64,000 bases of DNA from Streptomyces sp. MMG1533 (GCF_001279775.1 NZ_LGDG01000225.1:1-64000), one strand, 5' to 3'. Positions 34,366 through 43,814 are shown, counted from the first letter of the stretch. Notes: generated by a model from the letters alone, not told the origin. A program made the numbers and translations.

Positions 34366-35117
34366 GCCGCCGGTTCCTCCTCCGTGCTCGCCAGGATCTC
34401 CGCGATGTGCACCGGCCGCATGCCCGTCTTCAGCCGGGTCATCGTCCCGCCGATGTGCATCAGACAGGAGTTGTCGGCCGCGCACAGCACCTCGGCGCCG
34501 GTCGACTCGGCGCTGCGCACCTTGTCCGTGCCCATCGCCGCCGAGACGTCCGCGTTCTTCAGGGCGAAGGTGCCGCCGAAGCCGCAGCACTCGTCGGCGC
34601 CCGGGAGTTCGACCAGCTCCAGCCCCTTCACGGCCTGGAGCAGCCGCCGGGGCCGGTCGCCCAGCCCGAGACCGCGCAGTCCGTGACAGGTCGGGTGGTA
34701 GGTCACGGTGTGCGGGTAGTACGCCCCGACGTCCGTCACCCCCAGCACGTCCACCAGGAACTCCGTGAGCTCGTACGTCTTCGGCACCACCGGCGCCAAG
34801 GCGGCCGCGAGGGTGTCCCCGCGCCCCTCGGCCCGGGCCCGCTCGCCCATCCGCGGATACAGCTCCCGCACCATCGCCCCGCACGACCCGGACGGCGTCA
34901 CGATCGCCTCGTAGTCCCGGAAGACATCGGAGAAATGCCGGGCCAGCGGTTCCGCCTCATGCCGGTACCCGGTGTTGTAGTGCGCCTGCCCGCAGCAGGT
35001 CTGCGCCATCGGGAAGTCGACGGCGACGCCCAGTCTGGTCAGCAGTTTCACCACGGCGCGCCCGGTGTCCGGATAGAGCGTGTCGTTGACGCAGGTCAGG
35101 AACAGGGCGACACGCAT
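34362..35117 (-). CDS. lutA: LutA, CCG-domain subunit of L-lactate oxidation
   Basis: 251 residues from ATG 35117, with AAGGAG at 35123-35128. It carries the two CCG domains of heterodisulphide-reductase-like proteins: QTCCGQAHYNTG plus GSCGAM, and TYHPTCHGLRGL plus ECCGFGGTFALKN. First gene of lutABC. Its upstream region holds an 11-bp palindrome TCATCGGATGA (35140-35150) that fits the LutR-type half-site TCATC-N-GATGA and not the rhamnose operator, so it probably has its own GntR-type control. Confidence 0.93.
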   Translation of the reverse strand: MRVALFLTCVNDTLYPDTGRAVVKLLTRLGVAVDFPMAQTCCGQAHYNTGYRHEAEPLARHFSDVFRDYEAIVTPSGSCGAMVRELYPRMGERARAEGRGDTLAAALAPVVPKTYELTEFLVDVLGVTDVGAYYPHTVTYHPTCHGLRGLGLGDRPRRLLQAVKGLELVELPGADECCGFGGTFALKNADVSAAMGTDKVRSAESTGAEVLCAADNSCLMHIGGTMTRLKTGMRPVHIAEILASTEEEPAA

Positions 35118-35139
35118 CGCGGCTCCTTGTGGTGGTCGA

Positions 35140-35150
35140 TCATCGGATGA
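35140..35150 (-). promoter_or_regulatory. LutR-like operator before lutA
   Basis: TCATCGGATGA, perfect 5-base arms with a one-base centre, 22 bp upstream of the lutA ATG. The form TCATC-N-GATGA is the site I recall for the Bacillus subtilis GntR-family LutR. No GntR gene is in the window. Confidence 0.6.
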
Positions 35151-35162
35151 GTGAAGGGTAGT

Positions 35163-35179
35163 CCGGGCCCGCAGCCCGG
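35163..35179 (-). terminator. Hairpin after rhaB
   Basis: Arms CCGGGC (35163-35168) and GCCCGG (35174-35179), 12 nt after the rhaB stop. It may end the rhaI-rhaD-rhaB transcript before lutA. Confidence 0.45.
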
Positions 35180-35191
35180 GGGGAGTCCCGG

Positions 35192-36640
35192 TCACCCCAC
35201 GGCGAGCCGGGCCTGCGCCTCGCGCCACCGGGCGGTGTCGCCCCGCGGCTCGTACCGCGTCAGCGGCTGCGTACGGACGAGCAGTCCGCGCATTCCCGCC
35301 AGGTCGCCGACGAGGCCGTGGGCCCGGGCCTGCACCAGGACGTTCCCCAGAGCCGCGGCCTCCGTCGGGCCCGCGACGACCGGCAGTCCGCAGGCGTCGG
35401 CGGTCAGCTGGCACAGCAGCGCGTTGCGGGTGCCGCCGCCGACGACGTACACCACGTCGACCGGGTGGTCGGCCAGCCGCTGCGCGTCCTCGACGGCCCG
35501 GCGATGAGCCAGGGCGAGGGAGTCGAGGATGCAGCGCGTGATCTCGGCGGGCGACTCGGGCACCGGCTGCCCCGAGACACGGCACGCCTCGGCGATCCGC
35601 TCCGGCATCCGGCCCGGCGCCAGGAACGCGGCGTCACCCGCGTCCACCACCGACCGCAGCGCCGGCACCTTGGCCGCGTCGAGGAGCAGCGCTCCCAGAT
35701 CGGGGTCGCCCCAGCCCCGTACGCACTCCTGGAGCAGCCACAGCCCCATGATGTTGCGCAGGTAGCGGACCGTGCCGTCCAGGCCCAGCTCGTTGGTGAA
35801 GTTGGCGGCCCGGCTCTCCTCGGTCAGTACCGGCGCGTCCAGCTCCAGGCCCGCGAGGGACCAGGTGCCGGTGCAGATGTACGCGAACCGCTCGCCGCCC
35901 GCCGGGACGGCCGCCACCGCGGACGCGGTGTCGTGCGACCCGACCGCCGTCACCGGCACCGGACCGCTCAGCCCGACCTCCTCCAGCACCTGGGGACGCA
36001 GCACGCCCGCCGCATCGCCGGGCTGCCGCAGCGGCGCGAACAGCCCGAGATCGATGCCGAGCCGGGAGGCGACGTCGTGCGACCACTCGCGCGTGCGGGG
36101 ATCGATCAGCTGGGTGGTCGACGCGTTGGTCAGCTCGGTGCCCTGCTCGCCCGTGAGCCAGTAGGTCAGCAGGTCGGGGACGAGCAACAGCCGCCTCGCG
36201 TGCGCCAGTTGGCCGGAGGAGCGGGCCGCGACCAACTGGTAGAGGGTGTTGAAGGGCGCGTACTGCAAGCCGGTCGCCGCGTACAGCTCCTCGGCGGGCA
36301 CGGTCGCCCACACCTTCTCCGCGACGCCCTCGGTCCGCGCGTCCCGGTAGTGCACGGGGTTGCCGAGCAGCGCCCCGTCGGCGTCGAGGAGGCCGTGGTC
36401 CACGGCCCAGCTGTCGATGCCGACGGAGTCGACCCGGCCGGCCGCCCGCAGTCCGTCGAGGACGCCCCGGTACAGCCCGAGGATGTCCCAGCGCAGCCCT
36501 TCGGGCACCCGGACCGGCCGGTTGGGGAAGCGGTGCGCCTCGGTCAGCTCCAGGCTGTCGGGGCCGACGCGGCCGACCATGACACGTCCGCTGGACGCGC
36601 CGAGGTCGACCGCGGCGTACGACTTCACGTGCGCGTTCAT
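35192..36640 (-). CDS. rhaB: Rhamnulokinase
   Basis: 482 residues from ATG 36640. FGGY-family sugar kinase: N-terminal ATP-phosphate loop AAVDLGASSGRVMVG and C-terminal adenosine motif VVGGGTRNALLCQLTADACG. DSWAVDHGLL and YRDART match rhamnulokinases. It phosphorylates L-rhamnulose to L-rhamnulose-1-phosphate, the substrate of RhaD. Its start overlaps the rhaD stop by 4 nt (ATGA), so it is the third gene of the rhaI-rhaD-rhaB operon, reading left. Confidence 0.92.
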   Translation of the reverse strand: MNAHVKSYAAVDLGASSGRVMVGRVGPDSLELTEAHRFPNRPVRVPEGLRWDILGLYRGVLDGLRAAGRVDSVGIDSWAVDHGLLDADGALLGNPVHYRDARTEGVAEKVWATVPAEELYAATGLQYAPFNTLYQLVAARSSGQLAHARRLLLVPDLLTYWLTGEQGTELTNASTTQLIDPRTREWSHDVASRLGIDLGLFAPLRQPGDAAGVLRPQVLEEVGLSGPVPVTAVGSHDTASAVAAVPAGGERFAYICTGTWSLAGLELDAPVLTEESRAANFTNELGLDGTVRYLRNIMGLWLLQECVRGWGDPDLGALLLDAAKVPALRSVVDAGDAAFLAPGRMPERIAEACRVSGQPVPESPAEITRCILDSLALAHRRAVEDAQRLADHPVDVVYVVGGGTRNALLCQLTADACGLPVVAGPTEAAALGNVLVQARAHGLVGDLAGMRGLLVRTQPLTRYEPRGDTARWREAQARLAVG

Positions 36641-38676
36641 CGCAGGAAGGCGGCCGCGACGCCGGCGTCGACCGGGACGTGCAGCCCGGTGGTGTGCGTC
36701 AGCTCCCCGCCGGTCAGTGCGAAGACCGCGTTGGCGACGTGGTCGGGCAGTACCTCGCGCTTGAGGATGGTCCGCTGGGCGTAGAACTCGCCCAGCTTCT
36801 CCTCCGAGACGCCGTACACGGCCGCCCGCTGCGCACCCCAGCCACCCGCGAAGATGCCCGAGCCGCGTACCACCCCGTCCGGGTTGATCCCGTTGACGCG
36901 GATGCCGTGCTCGCCCAGCTCGGCGGCCAGCAGCCGTACCTGATGGGCCTGGTCGGCCTTGGTCGCGGAGTAGGCGATGTTGTTGGGGCCGGCGAACACG
37001 GCGTTCTTCGAGGCGATGTAGACGATGTCGCCCCCCAGCTCCTGCGCGATCATCACCCGGGCCGCCTCGCGCGAGACGAGGAAGGAGCCGCGGGCCATGA
37101 TGTCGTGCTGGAGGTCCCAGTCCTTCGCCGACGTCTCCAGCAGCGGCTTGGAGATGGAGATCCCGGCGTTGTTGACCACCAGGTCGACCCCGCCGAAGGC
37201 GAGCGCCGCCGCCTTGAATGCCTCGGCGATCTGCTCCTCGGACGTCACGTCGACGGTCACGGCGACGGCCTTGTCGGGCCCGCCCAGCTCCTGGGCGACC
37301 TGAGAAGCGTTCTCGGCGTCGAGGTCCGCGATCACCACACACGCGCCCTCGGCGACCAGCCGCTCGGCGATCGCCTTACCGATCCCGCTCCCGGCGCCCG
37401 TGACGAGCGCGATGCGCGTCGCGAGCGGCTTGGGCTTCGGCATCCGCTGGAGCTTGGCCTCCTCGAGGGCCCAGTACTCGATGCGGAACTTCTCCGACTC
37501 CTCGATCGGCGCGTACGTCGAGACCGCCTCGGCCCCGCGCATCACGTTGATCGCGTTGACGTAGAACTCGCCGGCCACGCGGGCGGTCTGCTTGTCCTTG
37601 CCGAAGGAGAACATGCCCACGCCCGGCACCAGCACGATCGCCGGGTCGGCGCCGCGCATCGCGGGGGAGTCGGGCTCGGCGTGCCGCTGGTAGTAGGCGG
37701 CGTACTCCTCGCGGTACTCGGCGTGCAGCTCCTTCAGCCGGGCGATCGCCTCGTCGAGGGGAGCCGTCGGCGGCAGGTCGAGGACCAGCGGCCGGACCTT
37801 GGTCCGCAGGAAGTGGTCGGGGCAGGAGGTGCCGAGCGCGGCGAGCCGCGGGTGCTCGGCGGCGGACAGGAAGTCGAGGACGACGTCGGCGTCGGTGAAG
37901 TGTCCGACCTGCGGCCTGTCCTGGGAGGCGACGGCACGGACGTACGGCGCGAGCGCCGCGGCCCGCTCCTTCCGCTCGCCCTCGGGCAGCGCCTCGTACC
38001 CTTCGAGCGCCGGACCGAACGGCTGGGGCTTCCCCCGCTCGGCGAGGAACGCCTCCGCGGTCCGGATGATGTGCAGCGAGTTGCGCTCGCACTCCTCGGA
38101 CGTGTCACCCCACGCCGTGATCCCGTGCCCACCGAGGACACAGCCGATCGCCTGCGGGTTGGCCTCCTTCACCGCCGCGATGTCCAGCCCCAGCTGGAAA
38201 CCGGGCCGCCGCCACGGCACCCACACCACGGTGTCGCCGAAGCACTCGGCGGTCAGCTTCTCCCCGTCCGCGGCGCAGGCCAGCGCGATCCCGGAGTCGG
38301 GGTGCAGATGGTCGACGTGCGCGGCCTCGACGAGCCCGTGCATGGCGGTGTCGATGGACGGAGCCGCACCGCCCTTCCCGTGCAGGCAGTAGTCGAACGC
38401 GGCGACCATCTCGTCCTCGCGCTCGACGCCCGGATACACACCGGTCAGCGCGCGCAGCCGGTCCAGCCGCAGCACGGCCAGCCCGCCCTCGGTGAGTGTC
38501 CCGAGGTCACCACCGGACCCCTTCACCCACATCAGCTCGATGTCCCCGCCGGTGACGGGGTCGGTGTCGGTGCCCTTGGCGGACGTGTTGCCGCCGGCGT
38601 AGTTGGTGTTACGGGGATCGGCGCCGAGTCGATGGGAACGAGCGAGGAGGGCGGCGGCTTCGGGGTGGGGTGCCAT
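36637..38676 (-). CDS. rhaD: Bifunctional rhamnulose-1-phosphate aldolase / L-lactaldehyde dehydrogenase
   Basis: 679 residues in two parts. Residues 1-400 form a class II aldolase with zinc-ligand region HVDHLHPD (120-127) and LGGHGI (181-186). Residues about 420-679 form a short-chain dehydrogenase with TGAGSGIGK (426-434) and catalytic Tyr569-x3-Lys573. The aldolase splits rhamnulose-1-P to DHAP and L-lactaldehyde, and the dehydrogenase half is expected to oxidise lactaldehyde to L-lactate. Joining both in one chain avoids release of a toxic aldehyde. The L-lactate would then be used by LutABC, encoded next to it. Confidence 0.93.
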   Translation of the reverse strand: MAPHPEAAALLARSHRLGADPRNTNYAGGNTSAKGTDTDPVTGGDIELMWVKGSGGDLGTLTEGGLAVLRLDRLRALTGVYPGVEREDEMVAAFDYCLHGKGGAAPSIDTAMHGLVEAAHVDHLHPDSGIALACAADGEKLTAECFGDTVVWVPWRRPGFQLGLDIAAVKEANPQAIGCVLGGHGITAWGDTSEECERNSLHIIRTAEAFLAERGKPQPFGPALEGYEALPEGERKERAAALAPYVRAVASQDRPQVGHFTDADVVLDFLSAAEHPRLAALGTSCPDHFLRTKVRPLVLDLPPTAPLDEAIARLKELHAEYREEYAAYYQRHAEPDSPAMRGADPAIVLVPGVGMFSFGKDKQTARVAGEFYVNAINVMRGAEAVSTYAPIEESEKFRIEYWALEEAKLQRMPKPKPLATRIALVTGAGSGIGKAIAERLVAEGACVVIADLDAENASQVAQELGGPDKAVAVTVDVTSEEQIAEAFKAAALAFGGVDLVVNNAGISISKPLLETSAKDWDLQHDIMARGSFLVSREAARVMIAQELGGDIVYIASKNAVFAGPNNIAYSATKADQAHQVRLLAAELGEHGIRVNGINPDGVVRGSGIFAGGWGAQRAAVYGVSEEKLGEFYAQRTILKREVLPDHVANAVFALTGGELTHTTGLHVPVDAGVAAAFLR

Positions 38677-38712
38677 GTCTCTTCAGTCCTTCTTGAAACG
38701 AGGGTTCGGACA

Positions 38713-38750
38713 GCGCCCCTTGGGGGGCGCGGGGAACTGCGCGACCAGCC
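38713..38750 (+). repeat. Streptomyces intergenic hairpin repeat
   Basis: Hairpin GCGCCCC (38713-38719), loop TTGG, GGGGCGC (38724-38730), followed by GGGGAACTGCGCGACCAGCC (38731-38750). I recognise this as a repeat scattered between genes in many Streptomyces genomes (from memory). It lies between rhaI and rhaD and may process or stabilise the operon mRNA. Confidence 0.65.
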
Positions 38751-38802
38751 ACGTACGGCCGGCAGCCTGCAACGAGTGGTACGGGCAGATGAGAATCGGC
38801 GA

Positions 38803-39963
38803 TCACGCCCCCCAGCCGGCCTGCTGACCACCCACCCGCTCCGCCACGATCTTCGCGGCCCACCCGGACCGCCGATACGCGGCGATCGGATCGGCGTCCA
38901 ACCCCATCTCCTCCCGCACCTCACGAAGCAGCGGGCGCACGTCCGTGTTGTACGCGTCCATGATCACCGCGTTCGCCTCCAGCACGTCCCCCGACCGCTG
39001 CGCCACATCCAGCGCCTCCCGGTCCACGAGCAGAGCCTTCGCCGTGGCCTCCTGGACATTCATCACGGACCGGATGATCGCCGGGATCTTCGCCTCGATG
39101 TTGTGGCACTGGTCGAGCATGAACGCCACGTCGGGGGAGTACCCGCCACCCCGGATCACCTCGTACATGATCCGGAACAGCTGGAAGGGATCCGCGGCCC
39201 CCACCATCAGGTCGTCGTCCGCGTAGAACCGCGAGTTGAAGTCGAACCCGCCGAGCTTCCCCTCCCGCAGCAGCGTGGCGACGATGAACTCGATGTTGGT
39301 GCCGGGCGCGTGATGCCCGGTGTCCACCACGACCTGCGCCTTCTCACCCAGCTTCAGGCAGTGGGCGTAGGCCGTCCCCCAGTCCGGCACATCCGTGGTG
39401 TAGAAGGCGGGCTCGAAGAACTTGTACTCCAGCAGCATCCGCTGGTCGTCGCCGAGCCGCCGGTACACCTCGGCCAGCCCTTCCGCGAGCCGGTCCTGCC
39501 GCTCCCGGATGTCGTCCTGCCCGGGGTAGTTCGTCCCGTCCGCGAACCACAGTTTCAGATCATGCGAGCCGGTCGCGTCCATGATGTCGACGCACTCCAG
39601 CAGGTGATCGACGGCCTTCCGCCGCACCGCCGCATCCGCGTGACAGATGCTGCCCAGCTTGTAGGCGTCGTCCTGGAACGTGTTCGAGTTGATCGCGCCC
39701 AGCTTCACGCCGCGTTCCTCGGCGTACTTCGCCAGTGCTGCGTAGTCGTCGACCTTGTCCCACGGGATGTGCAGGGCGACCGTCGGTGCCACACCCGTGA
39801 ACTCGTGGACCTTCGCCGCGTCCGCGAGCTTCTCCCATGGATCGCGGGGGACACCGGGCTGCGCGAACACCTTGAAACGCGTCCCCGAGTTCCCGTACGC
39901 CCACGACGGCGTCTCGACTGCCTGGGTCTTGAGAGCGGCCTTCACGGCGGCGAGTTCGGTCAC
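38803..39963 (-). CDS. rhaI: L-rhamnose isomerase
   Basis: 386 residues; converts L-rhamnose to L-rhamnulose. It is the xylose-isomerase-fold type found in Pseudomonas stutzeri and actinobacteria, not the E. coli RhaA type. Metal-site regions are LEYKFFEPAFY, VDTGHHAPGTN and GGFDFNSRFYADDDL. First gene of the leftward rha operon; rhaD follows after 126 bp that contain a Streptomyces repeat. Its promoter and operator lie at 40016-40063. Confidence 0.94.
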   Translation of the reverse strand: MTELAAVKAALKTQAVETPSWAYGNSGTRFKVFAQPGVPRDPWEKLADAAKVHEFTGVAPTVALHIPWDKVDDYAALAKYAEERGVKLGAINSNTFQDDAYKLGSICHADAAVRRKAVDHLLECVDIMDATGSHDLKLWFADGTNYPGQDDIRERQDRLAEGLAEVYRRLGDDQRMLLEYKFFEPAFYTTDVPDWGTAYAHCLKLGEKAQVVVDTGHHAPGTNIEFIVATLLREGKLGGFDFNSRFYADDDLMVGAADPFQLFRIMYEVIRGGGYSPDVAFMLDQCHNIEAKIPAIIRSVMNVQEATAKALLVDREALDVAQRSGDVLEANAVIMDAYNTDVRPLLREVREEMGLDADPIAAYRRSGWAAKIVAERVGGQQAGWGA

Positions 39964-40015
39964 TTCGGGGCTCCTGTGACGTCGGGGCGGAATGTCTTCT
40001 GAAAGGGCTTCAGGA

Positions 40016-40063
40016 TGAAACGATTCAAGAGGCGAAGTTATGAGTCCCCCGGAGGGGTGTCAA
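40016..40063 (-). promoter_or_regulatory. rhaI promoter with LacI-type operator
   Basis: On the minus strand, -35 TTGACA (40063-40058), exact 17-bp spacer, -10 TAACTT (40040-40035). The transcript should start near 40028. TGAAACGATTCA (40016-40027) sits right on the start. Its half-site TGAAA is shared with the operator at 40182-40193. Confidence 0.78.
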
Positions 40064-40112
40064 GCCCTGTGACCCAGCCTTTTGCTCGTGACCACGCCGT
40101 GACCTACCTGCA

Positions 40113-40127
40113 TCGAAATGTTTTCGA
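40113..40127. promoter_or_regulatory. Inverted repeat between the two rha promoters
   Basis: TCGAAA (40113-40118), TGT, TTTCGA (40122-40127). It lies upstream of both predicted -35 boxes and differs from the TGAAA operators, so an activator site is possible. Confidence 0.4.
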
Positions 40128-40137
40128 CACGAACCCA

Positions 40138-40193
40138 TTGACGTGACATGGGCTGCATGCCTAACGTCCCGGCAACCGAGTTGAAACCTTTCA
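40138..40193 (+). promoter_or_regulatory. Promoter and operator of the rhamnose ABC importer operon
   Basis: -35 TTGACG (40138-40143), 18-bp spacer, -10 TAACGT (40162-40167). TGAAACCTTTCA (40182-40193), with perfect TGAAA/TTTCA arms, lies just after the predicted start and 42 bp before the ATPase gene ATG. Confidence 0.65.
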
Positions 40194-40235
40194 TGACGCT
40201 GTGACGGCCTCCGCCGGCGTTGTCGAGGAGCCCCC

Positions 40236-41753
40236 ATGACCCACCCGTCCGACGCGGGTTTGGCCCCGGTGCTGTCGCTCAAGGACGTTTCGAAGTCCTT
40301 CGGAGCGGTGCGCGCACTGCGGGACGTTTCCCTGGAGCTGTTTGCCGGCGAGGTACATGCCCTCGCCGGTGAGAACGGCGCGGGCAAGTCCACCCTCATC
40401 AAGACGCTCGCCGGGGTGCACCGACCGGACGCCGGCCAGGTGCTGCTCGATGGCGAGCCCGTCCTCTTCCACGGACCCGGCGACGCCCGCGACGCCGGTA
40501 TCGCCGTGATCTACCAGGAGCCCACGCTCTTTCCCGACCTGTCGATCGCCGAGAACATCTTCATGGGCCGCCAGCCGCGGCGCGCTCTCGGCCGGATCGA
40601 CCACAAGGCCACGCACGCCGCGACCCTGGCCCTGATGCAGCGGCTCGGCGTCGAACTCGACCCCGACCGCCCCGCCCGCGGTCTGTCCATCGCCGACCAG
40701 CAGATCGTCGAGATCGCCAAGGCGCTCTCCTTCGACGCCCGCGTTCTGATCATGGACGAGCCGACCGCCGCCCTCACCGGCAGCGAGGTGGCCCGCCTGT
40801 TCGGCGTCGTCCGTACCCTGCGCGAGCAGGGCTCGGCCGTCCTCTTCATCTCGCACCGCCTGGAGGAGATCTTCCAGATCTGCCAGCGGGTCACCACGCT
40901 GCGCGACGGCGCCTTGATATCCAGCGAACCGATCGACGGGATGACCGAGGACGACCTGGTCCGCCGCATGGTCGGCCGTGACCTCGACGAGCTGTACCCC
41001 AAGCAGGAGGTCGAGCCCGGCGAAGTAGCGCTGAGCGTACGCCGGTTGACCCGCGAGGGCGTCTTCACGGACGTCTCCTTCGACGTCCGCCGCGGCGAGA
41101 TCGTCGGCCTGGCCGGCCTCGTCGGAGCCGGCCGTACGGAGGTCGCCCGGGCCGTCTTCGGCATCGACCGCTGGGACGCGGGAGAGGTCGACATCGACGG
41201 CAAGGCGCTCACCAACGGCGCCCCCTCCACTGCCATGTCCGCCGGGCTCGCCCTGGTCCCCGAGGACCGCCGCGCCCAGGGCCTGGTGATGGACATGTCC
41301 ATCGAGCGGAACATCGGGCTCACCGGACTCCGCACGACGGTGAAGGCCGGCCTCGTCGACCGCGGCGCCGAGCGCAGCCGCTCCCTCGACTGGGCCGTGA
41401 AGCTCCAGGTGAAGTACGCCCGGATCGCCGACACCGTCAACACCCTGTCCGGCGGCAACCAACAGAAGGTCGTCCTCGCCAAGTGGCTCGCCACCGGCCC
41501 GAAGGTGCTGATCGTCGACGAGCCCACCCGGGGCATCGACGTCGGCACGAAGGCCGAGGTGCACCGCCTCCTCAGCCAGCTCGCCGCAGACGGGGTGGCC
41601 GTGCTGATGATCTCCTCCGACCTGCCCGAGATCCTCGGTATGGCCGACCGCGTGCTCGTGATGCACGAGGGCCGACTCACCGCCGAGATCCCTCGCTCCG
41701 AAGCCACCGAGGAATCCGTGATGGCCGCAGCCACCGGGAGGGCCGCCGCATGA
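40236..41753 (+). CDS. rhaT: ABC sugar importer ATP-binding protein (rhamnose, CUT2 type)
   Basis: 505 residues with two fused ABC domains, as in RbsA and RhaT of rhizobia. The first has Walker [15 protein letters not shown], Walker [12 protein letters not shown] and a signature around [16 protein letters not shown]. The second has the usual degenerate Walker A ([14 protein letters not shown]) and [15 protein letters not shown]. It powers uptake with the two permeases and the binding protein encoded downstream. The stop overlaps the first permease start by 4 nt. Rhamnose is inferred from the linked rhaI, rhaD, rhaB and rhaM genes. Confidence 0.92.
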   Translation: MTHPSDAGLAPVLSLKDVSKSFGAVRALRDVSLELFAGEVHALAGENGAGKSTLIKTLAGVHRPDAGQVLLDGEPVLFHGPGDARDAGIAVIYQEPTLFPDLSIAENIFMGRQPRRALGRIDHKATHAATLALMQRLGVELDPDRPARGLSIADQQIVEIAKALSFDARVLIMDEPTAALTGSEVARLFGVVRTLREQGSAVLFISHRLEEIFQICQRVTTLRDGALISSEPIDGMTEDDLVRRMVGRDLDELYPKQEVEPGEVALSVRRLTREGVFTDVSFDVRRGEIVGLAGLVGAGRTEVARAVFGIDRWDAGEVDIDGKALTNGAPSTAMSAGLALVPEDRRAQGLVMDMSIERNIGLTGLRTTVKAGLVDRGAERSRSLDWAVKLQVKYARIADTVNTLSGGNQQKVVLAKWLATGPKVLIVDEPTRGIDVGTKAEVHRLLSQLAADGVAVLMISSDLPEILGMADRVLVMHEGRLTAEIPRSEATEESVMAAATGRAAA

Positions 41754-42790
41754 CGGTGACCACCCCTCAGAACACCCCCGTCACCGAGGTGCCCAAGTCC
41801 AGTGGCACCCGGCTGGTGGACCGCGTCTTCAAGATGCGTGAACTCGCCATCCTGGCCGTCTTCCTGGTGATGATCGTCGTCACCCAGTTGGGCAACAGCG
41901 AGTTCCTGACCGAGCAGGGCATCAAGGACCTGCTGCTCAACGCGACCATCCTGGTGCTGGTCGCCGTCGGTCAGTCGCTGGTAGTGATCACGCGGAACGT
42001 CGACCTGTCGGTCGGCTCCACCCTCGGCATCAGCGCCTTCGCCGCCGGTACGTATCTCCAGGGCGGCGGGAACGCGGTCGTGGCCGTGGTCCTGGCGGTC
42101 CTGCTGGGTATCGGCTTCGGCCTGCTCAACGGCCTTCTCGTGAGCCTCGGCCAGGTGCCCGCGCTCGTCGTGACCCTCGGCACGCTCTACATCATCCGGG
42201 GCATCGACTCGATCTGGGTCGGCTCGCGGCAGATCACCGCGGCCGACCTGCCCGACGGCTTCGTGGACTTCGGCTCCGGCGGACTCTCCGCGGTGCCGTA
42301 CCTGGCGCTGATCGCCCTGGTGGTGCTGGTGGCGACGGCGTACTACCTGAAGCACTTCGGCAGCGGCCGCGAGCTGTACGCGCTCGGCTCCAACCCGGAG
42401 GCCGCCCGTCTCGCCGGTATCCCGGTGCGCAAGCGGATCCTGGTCGCGTACACCTTCTGCGGCGCCCTCGCCGGACTCGCGGGCGCGCTGTACCTGGCCC
42501 GGTTCGGCAACGTCGACTCCGGCACGGGCAATGGCTACGAACTGACCGTCGTCAGTGCGGTCGTGGTCGGTGGCGTCGTCTTCACCGGCGGATCCGGCAG
42601 CGTCTACGGGGCGGCCCTGGGTGCCTTGCTGCTGACCTCCATCAACAGCGTGCTGCCCGCCCTCGGCGTCAGCTCGGTCTGGGTGCTCGCGATCAACGGC
42701 ATCCTGCTCATCCTCGCCATCGCCGTGGACCGTGTGGTCGCGCTGCGGGTGGCGGCCGCTCTGAAGAAGAGGAACGCCCGCCATGGCTGA
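41750..42790 (+). CDS. rhaP: ABC sugar permease (rhamnose importer), subunit 1
   Basis: 346 residues from ATG 41750, inside ATGA overlapping the ATPase stop. BPD_transp_2 family with about ten membrane helices; the family motif [21 protein letters not shown] is near residue 85, and [16 protein letters not shown], the cytoplasmic coupling loop, near 215. It forms a heterodimeric channel with the next permease, whose gene overlaps this one by 8 nt. Confidence 0.9.
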   Translation: MTVTTPQNTPVTEVPKSSGTRLVDRVFKMRELAILAVFLVMIVVTQLGNSEFLTEQGIKDLLLNATILVLVAVGQSLVVITRNVDLSVGSTLGISAFAAGTYLQGGGNAVVAVVLAVLLGIGFGLLNGLLVSLGQVPALVVTLGTLYIIRGIDSIWVGSRQITAADLPDGFVDFGSGGLSAVPYLALIALVVLVATAYYLKHFGSGRELYALGSNPEAARLAGIPVRKRILVAYTFCGALAGLAGALYLARFGNVDSGTGNGYELTVVSAVVVGGVVFTGGSGSVYGAALGALLLTSINSVLPALGVSSVWVLAINGILLILAIAVDRVVALRVAAALKKRNARHG

Positions 42791-43814
42791 CTCCACCCTG
42801 TCGCGCGCGATTCGCAGGTCCGCCTTGAAAAGGTGGGATTCAGCCGTCGGCGCGCTCCTGATCGTCGTGCTCCTGCTGTCCTTCACCACCGTCGACGGCT
42901 TCGGGAACGCGCTCAACCTGTCCTTCCTCATCGGCAACACCCTGCCGATCGCGCTGATCGCCCTCCCGATGACGCTGCTCGTGGTCGCCGGCGAGATCGA
43001 TCTGTCGGTCGCCTCCACCGCCGGTCTGTCCGGCGCGGTGATGGGCGCCCTGTGGAACCAGGGCATGACCATCGAGGTGATCATCCCGATCTGCCTGCTC
43101 CTCGGCGTGGTCTGCGGACTGATCAACGGCCTGCTGGTCACCCGGCTCGGCCTGTCCTCCCTCGCCGTCACCATCGGTACCCTCGCCGCCTACCGGGGCA
43201 TCGCACAGATCGTGCTCGGCTCCGACGCGGTGACCGACTTCCCCACGCAGTACCTGGACTTCGCGGCCGGCCGGATCGGCGAGAGCTTCGTCCCGCAGGC
43301 CTTCATCCCCTTCCTGGTGCTGCTCGTCATCGCCGTGGTCGCCCTGCACCTCACCCCCTTCGGGCGCTCCCTCTACGCGATCGGCGCCAGCGAGGAAGCC
43401 GCGCGCTTCTCCGGCATCCGCGTCAAGCGGCAGAAGCTGCTCCTGTTCACGGTGACCGGCCTGATGGCCTCCCTCACCGGCATCTTCTGGGCCCTGCACT
43501 ACGCCAGTGCCCGCTTCGACAACGCGACGGGACTCGAACTCTCGGTCGTCGCGGCCGTGTTGCTCGGTGGCATCGACTTCGACGGCGGCAAGGGCACGCT
43601 CGGCGGCGCGATCGCGGGAGTCTTCCTGCTGGGCACGCTGCAGAACGTGATGAGCCTCTCGGACGTCTCCGCCCAGTCGCAGATCGTCGTCACCGGCGTC
43701 CTGCTCGTCCTCTCCGTGCTCGGCCCCCGGGTCGCACATCAGATCTCCGTCGCGAGGGCCGGCCGCAGAGCTGCCTCAGCGCCGGTGCCAAAGGCGCCCA
43801 CTCCAGTCTCCTGA
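42783..43814 (+). CDS. rhaQ: ABC sugar permease (rhamnose importer), subunit 2
   Basis: 343 residues, BPD_transp_2 family. The motif VAGEIDLSVASTAGLSGAV and the coupling loop AIGASEEAARFSGIRVKRQK mirror those of the first permease. It overlaps the preceding gene by 8 nt. Two different permeases plus a double ATPase and one binding protein is the CUT2 pattern of rhamnose importers. Confidence 0.9.
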   Translation: MADSTLSRAIRRSALKRWDSAVGALLIVVLLLSFTTVDGFGNALNLSFLIGNTLPIALIALPMTLLVVAGEIDLSVASTAGLSGAVMGALWNQGMTIEVIIPICLLLGVVCGLINGLLVTRLGLSSLAVTIGTLAAYRGIAQIVLGSDAVTDFPTQYLDFAAGRIGESFVPQAFIPFLVLLVIAVVALHLTPFGRSLYAIGASEEAARFSGIRVKRQKLLLFTVTGLMASLTGIFWALHYASARFDNATGLELSVVAAVLLGGIDFDGGKGTLGGAIAGVFLLGTLQNVMSLSDVSAQSQIVVTGVLLVLSVLGPRVAHQISVARAGRRAASAPVPKAPTPVS

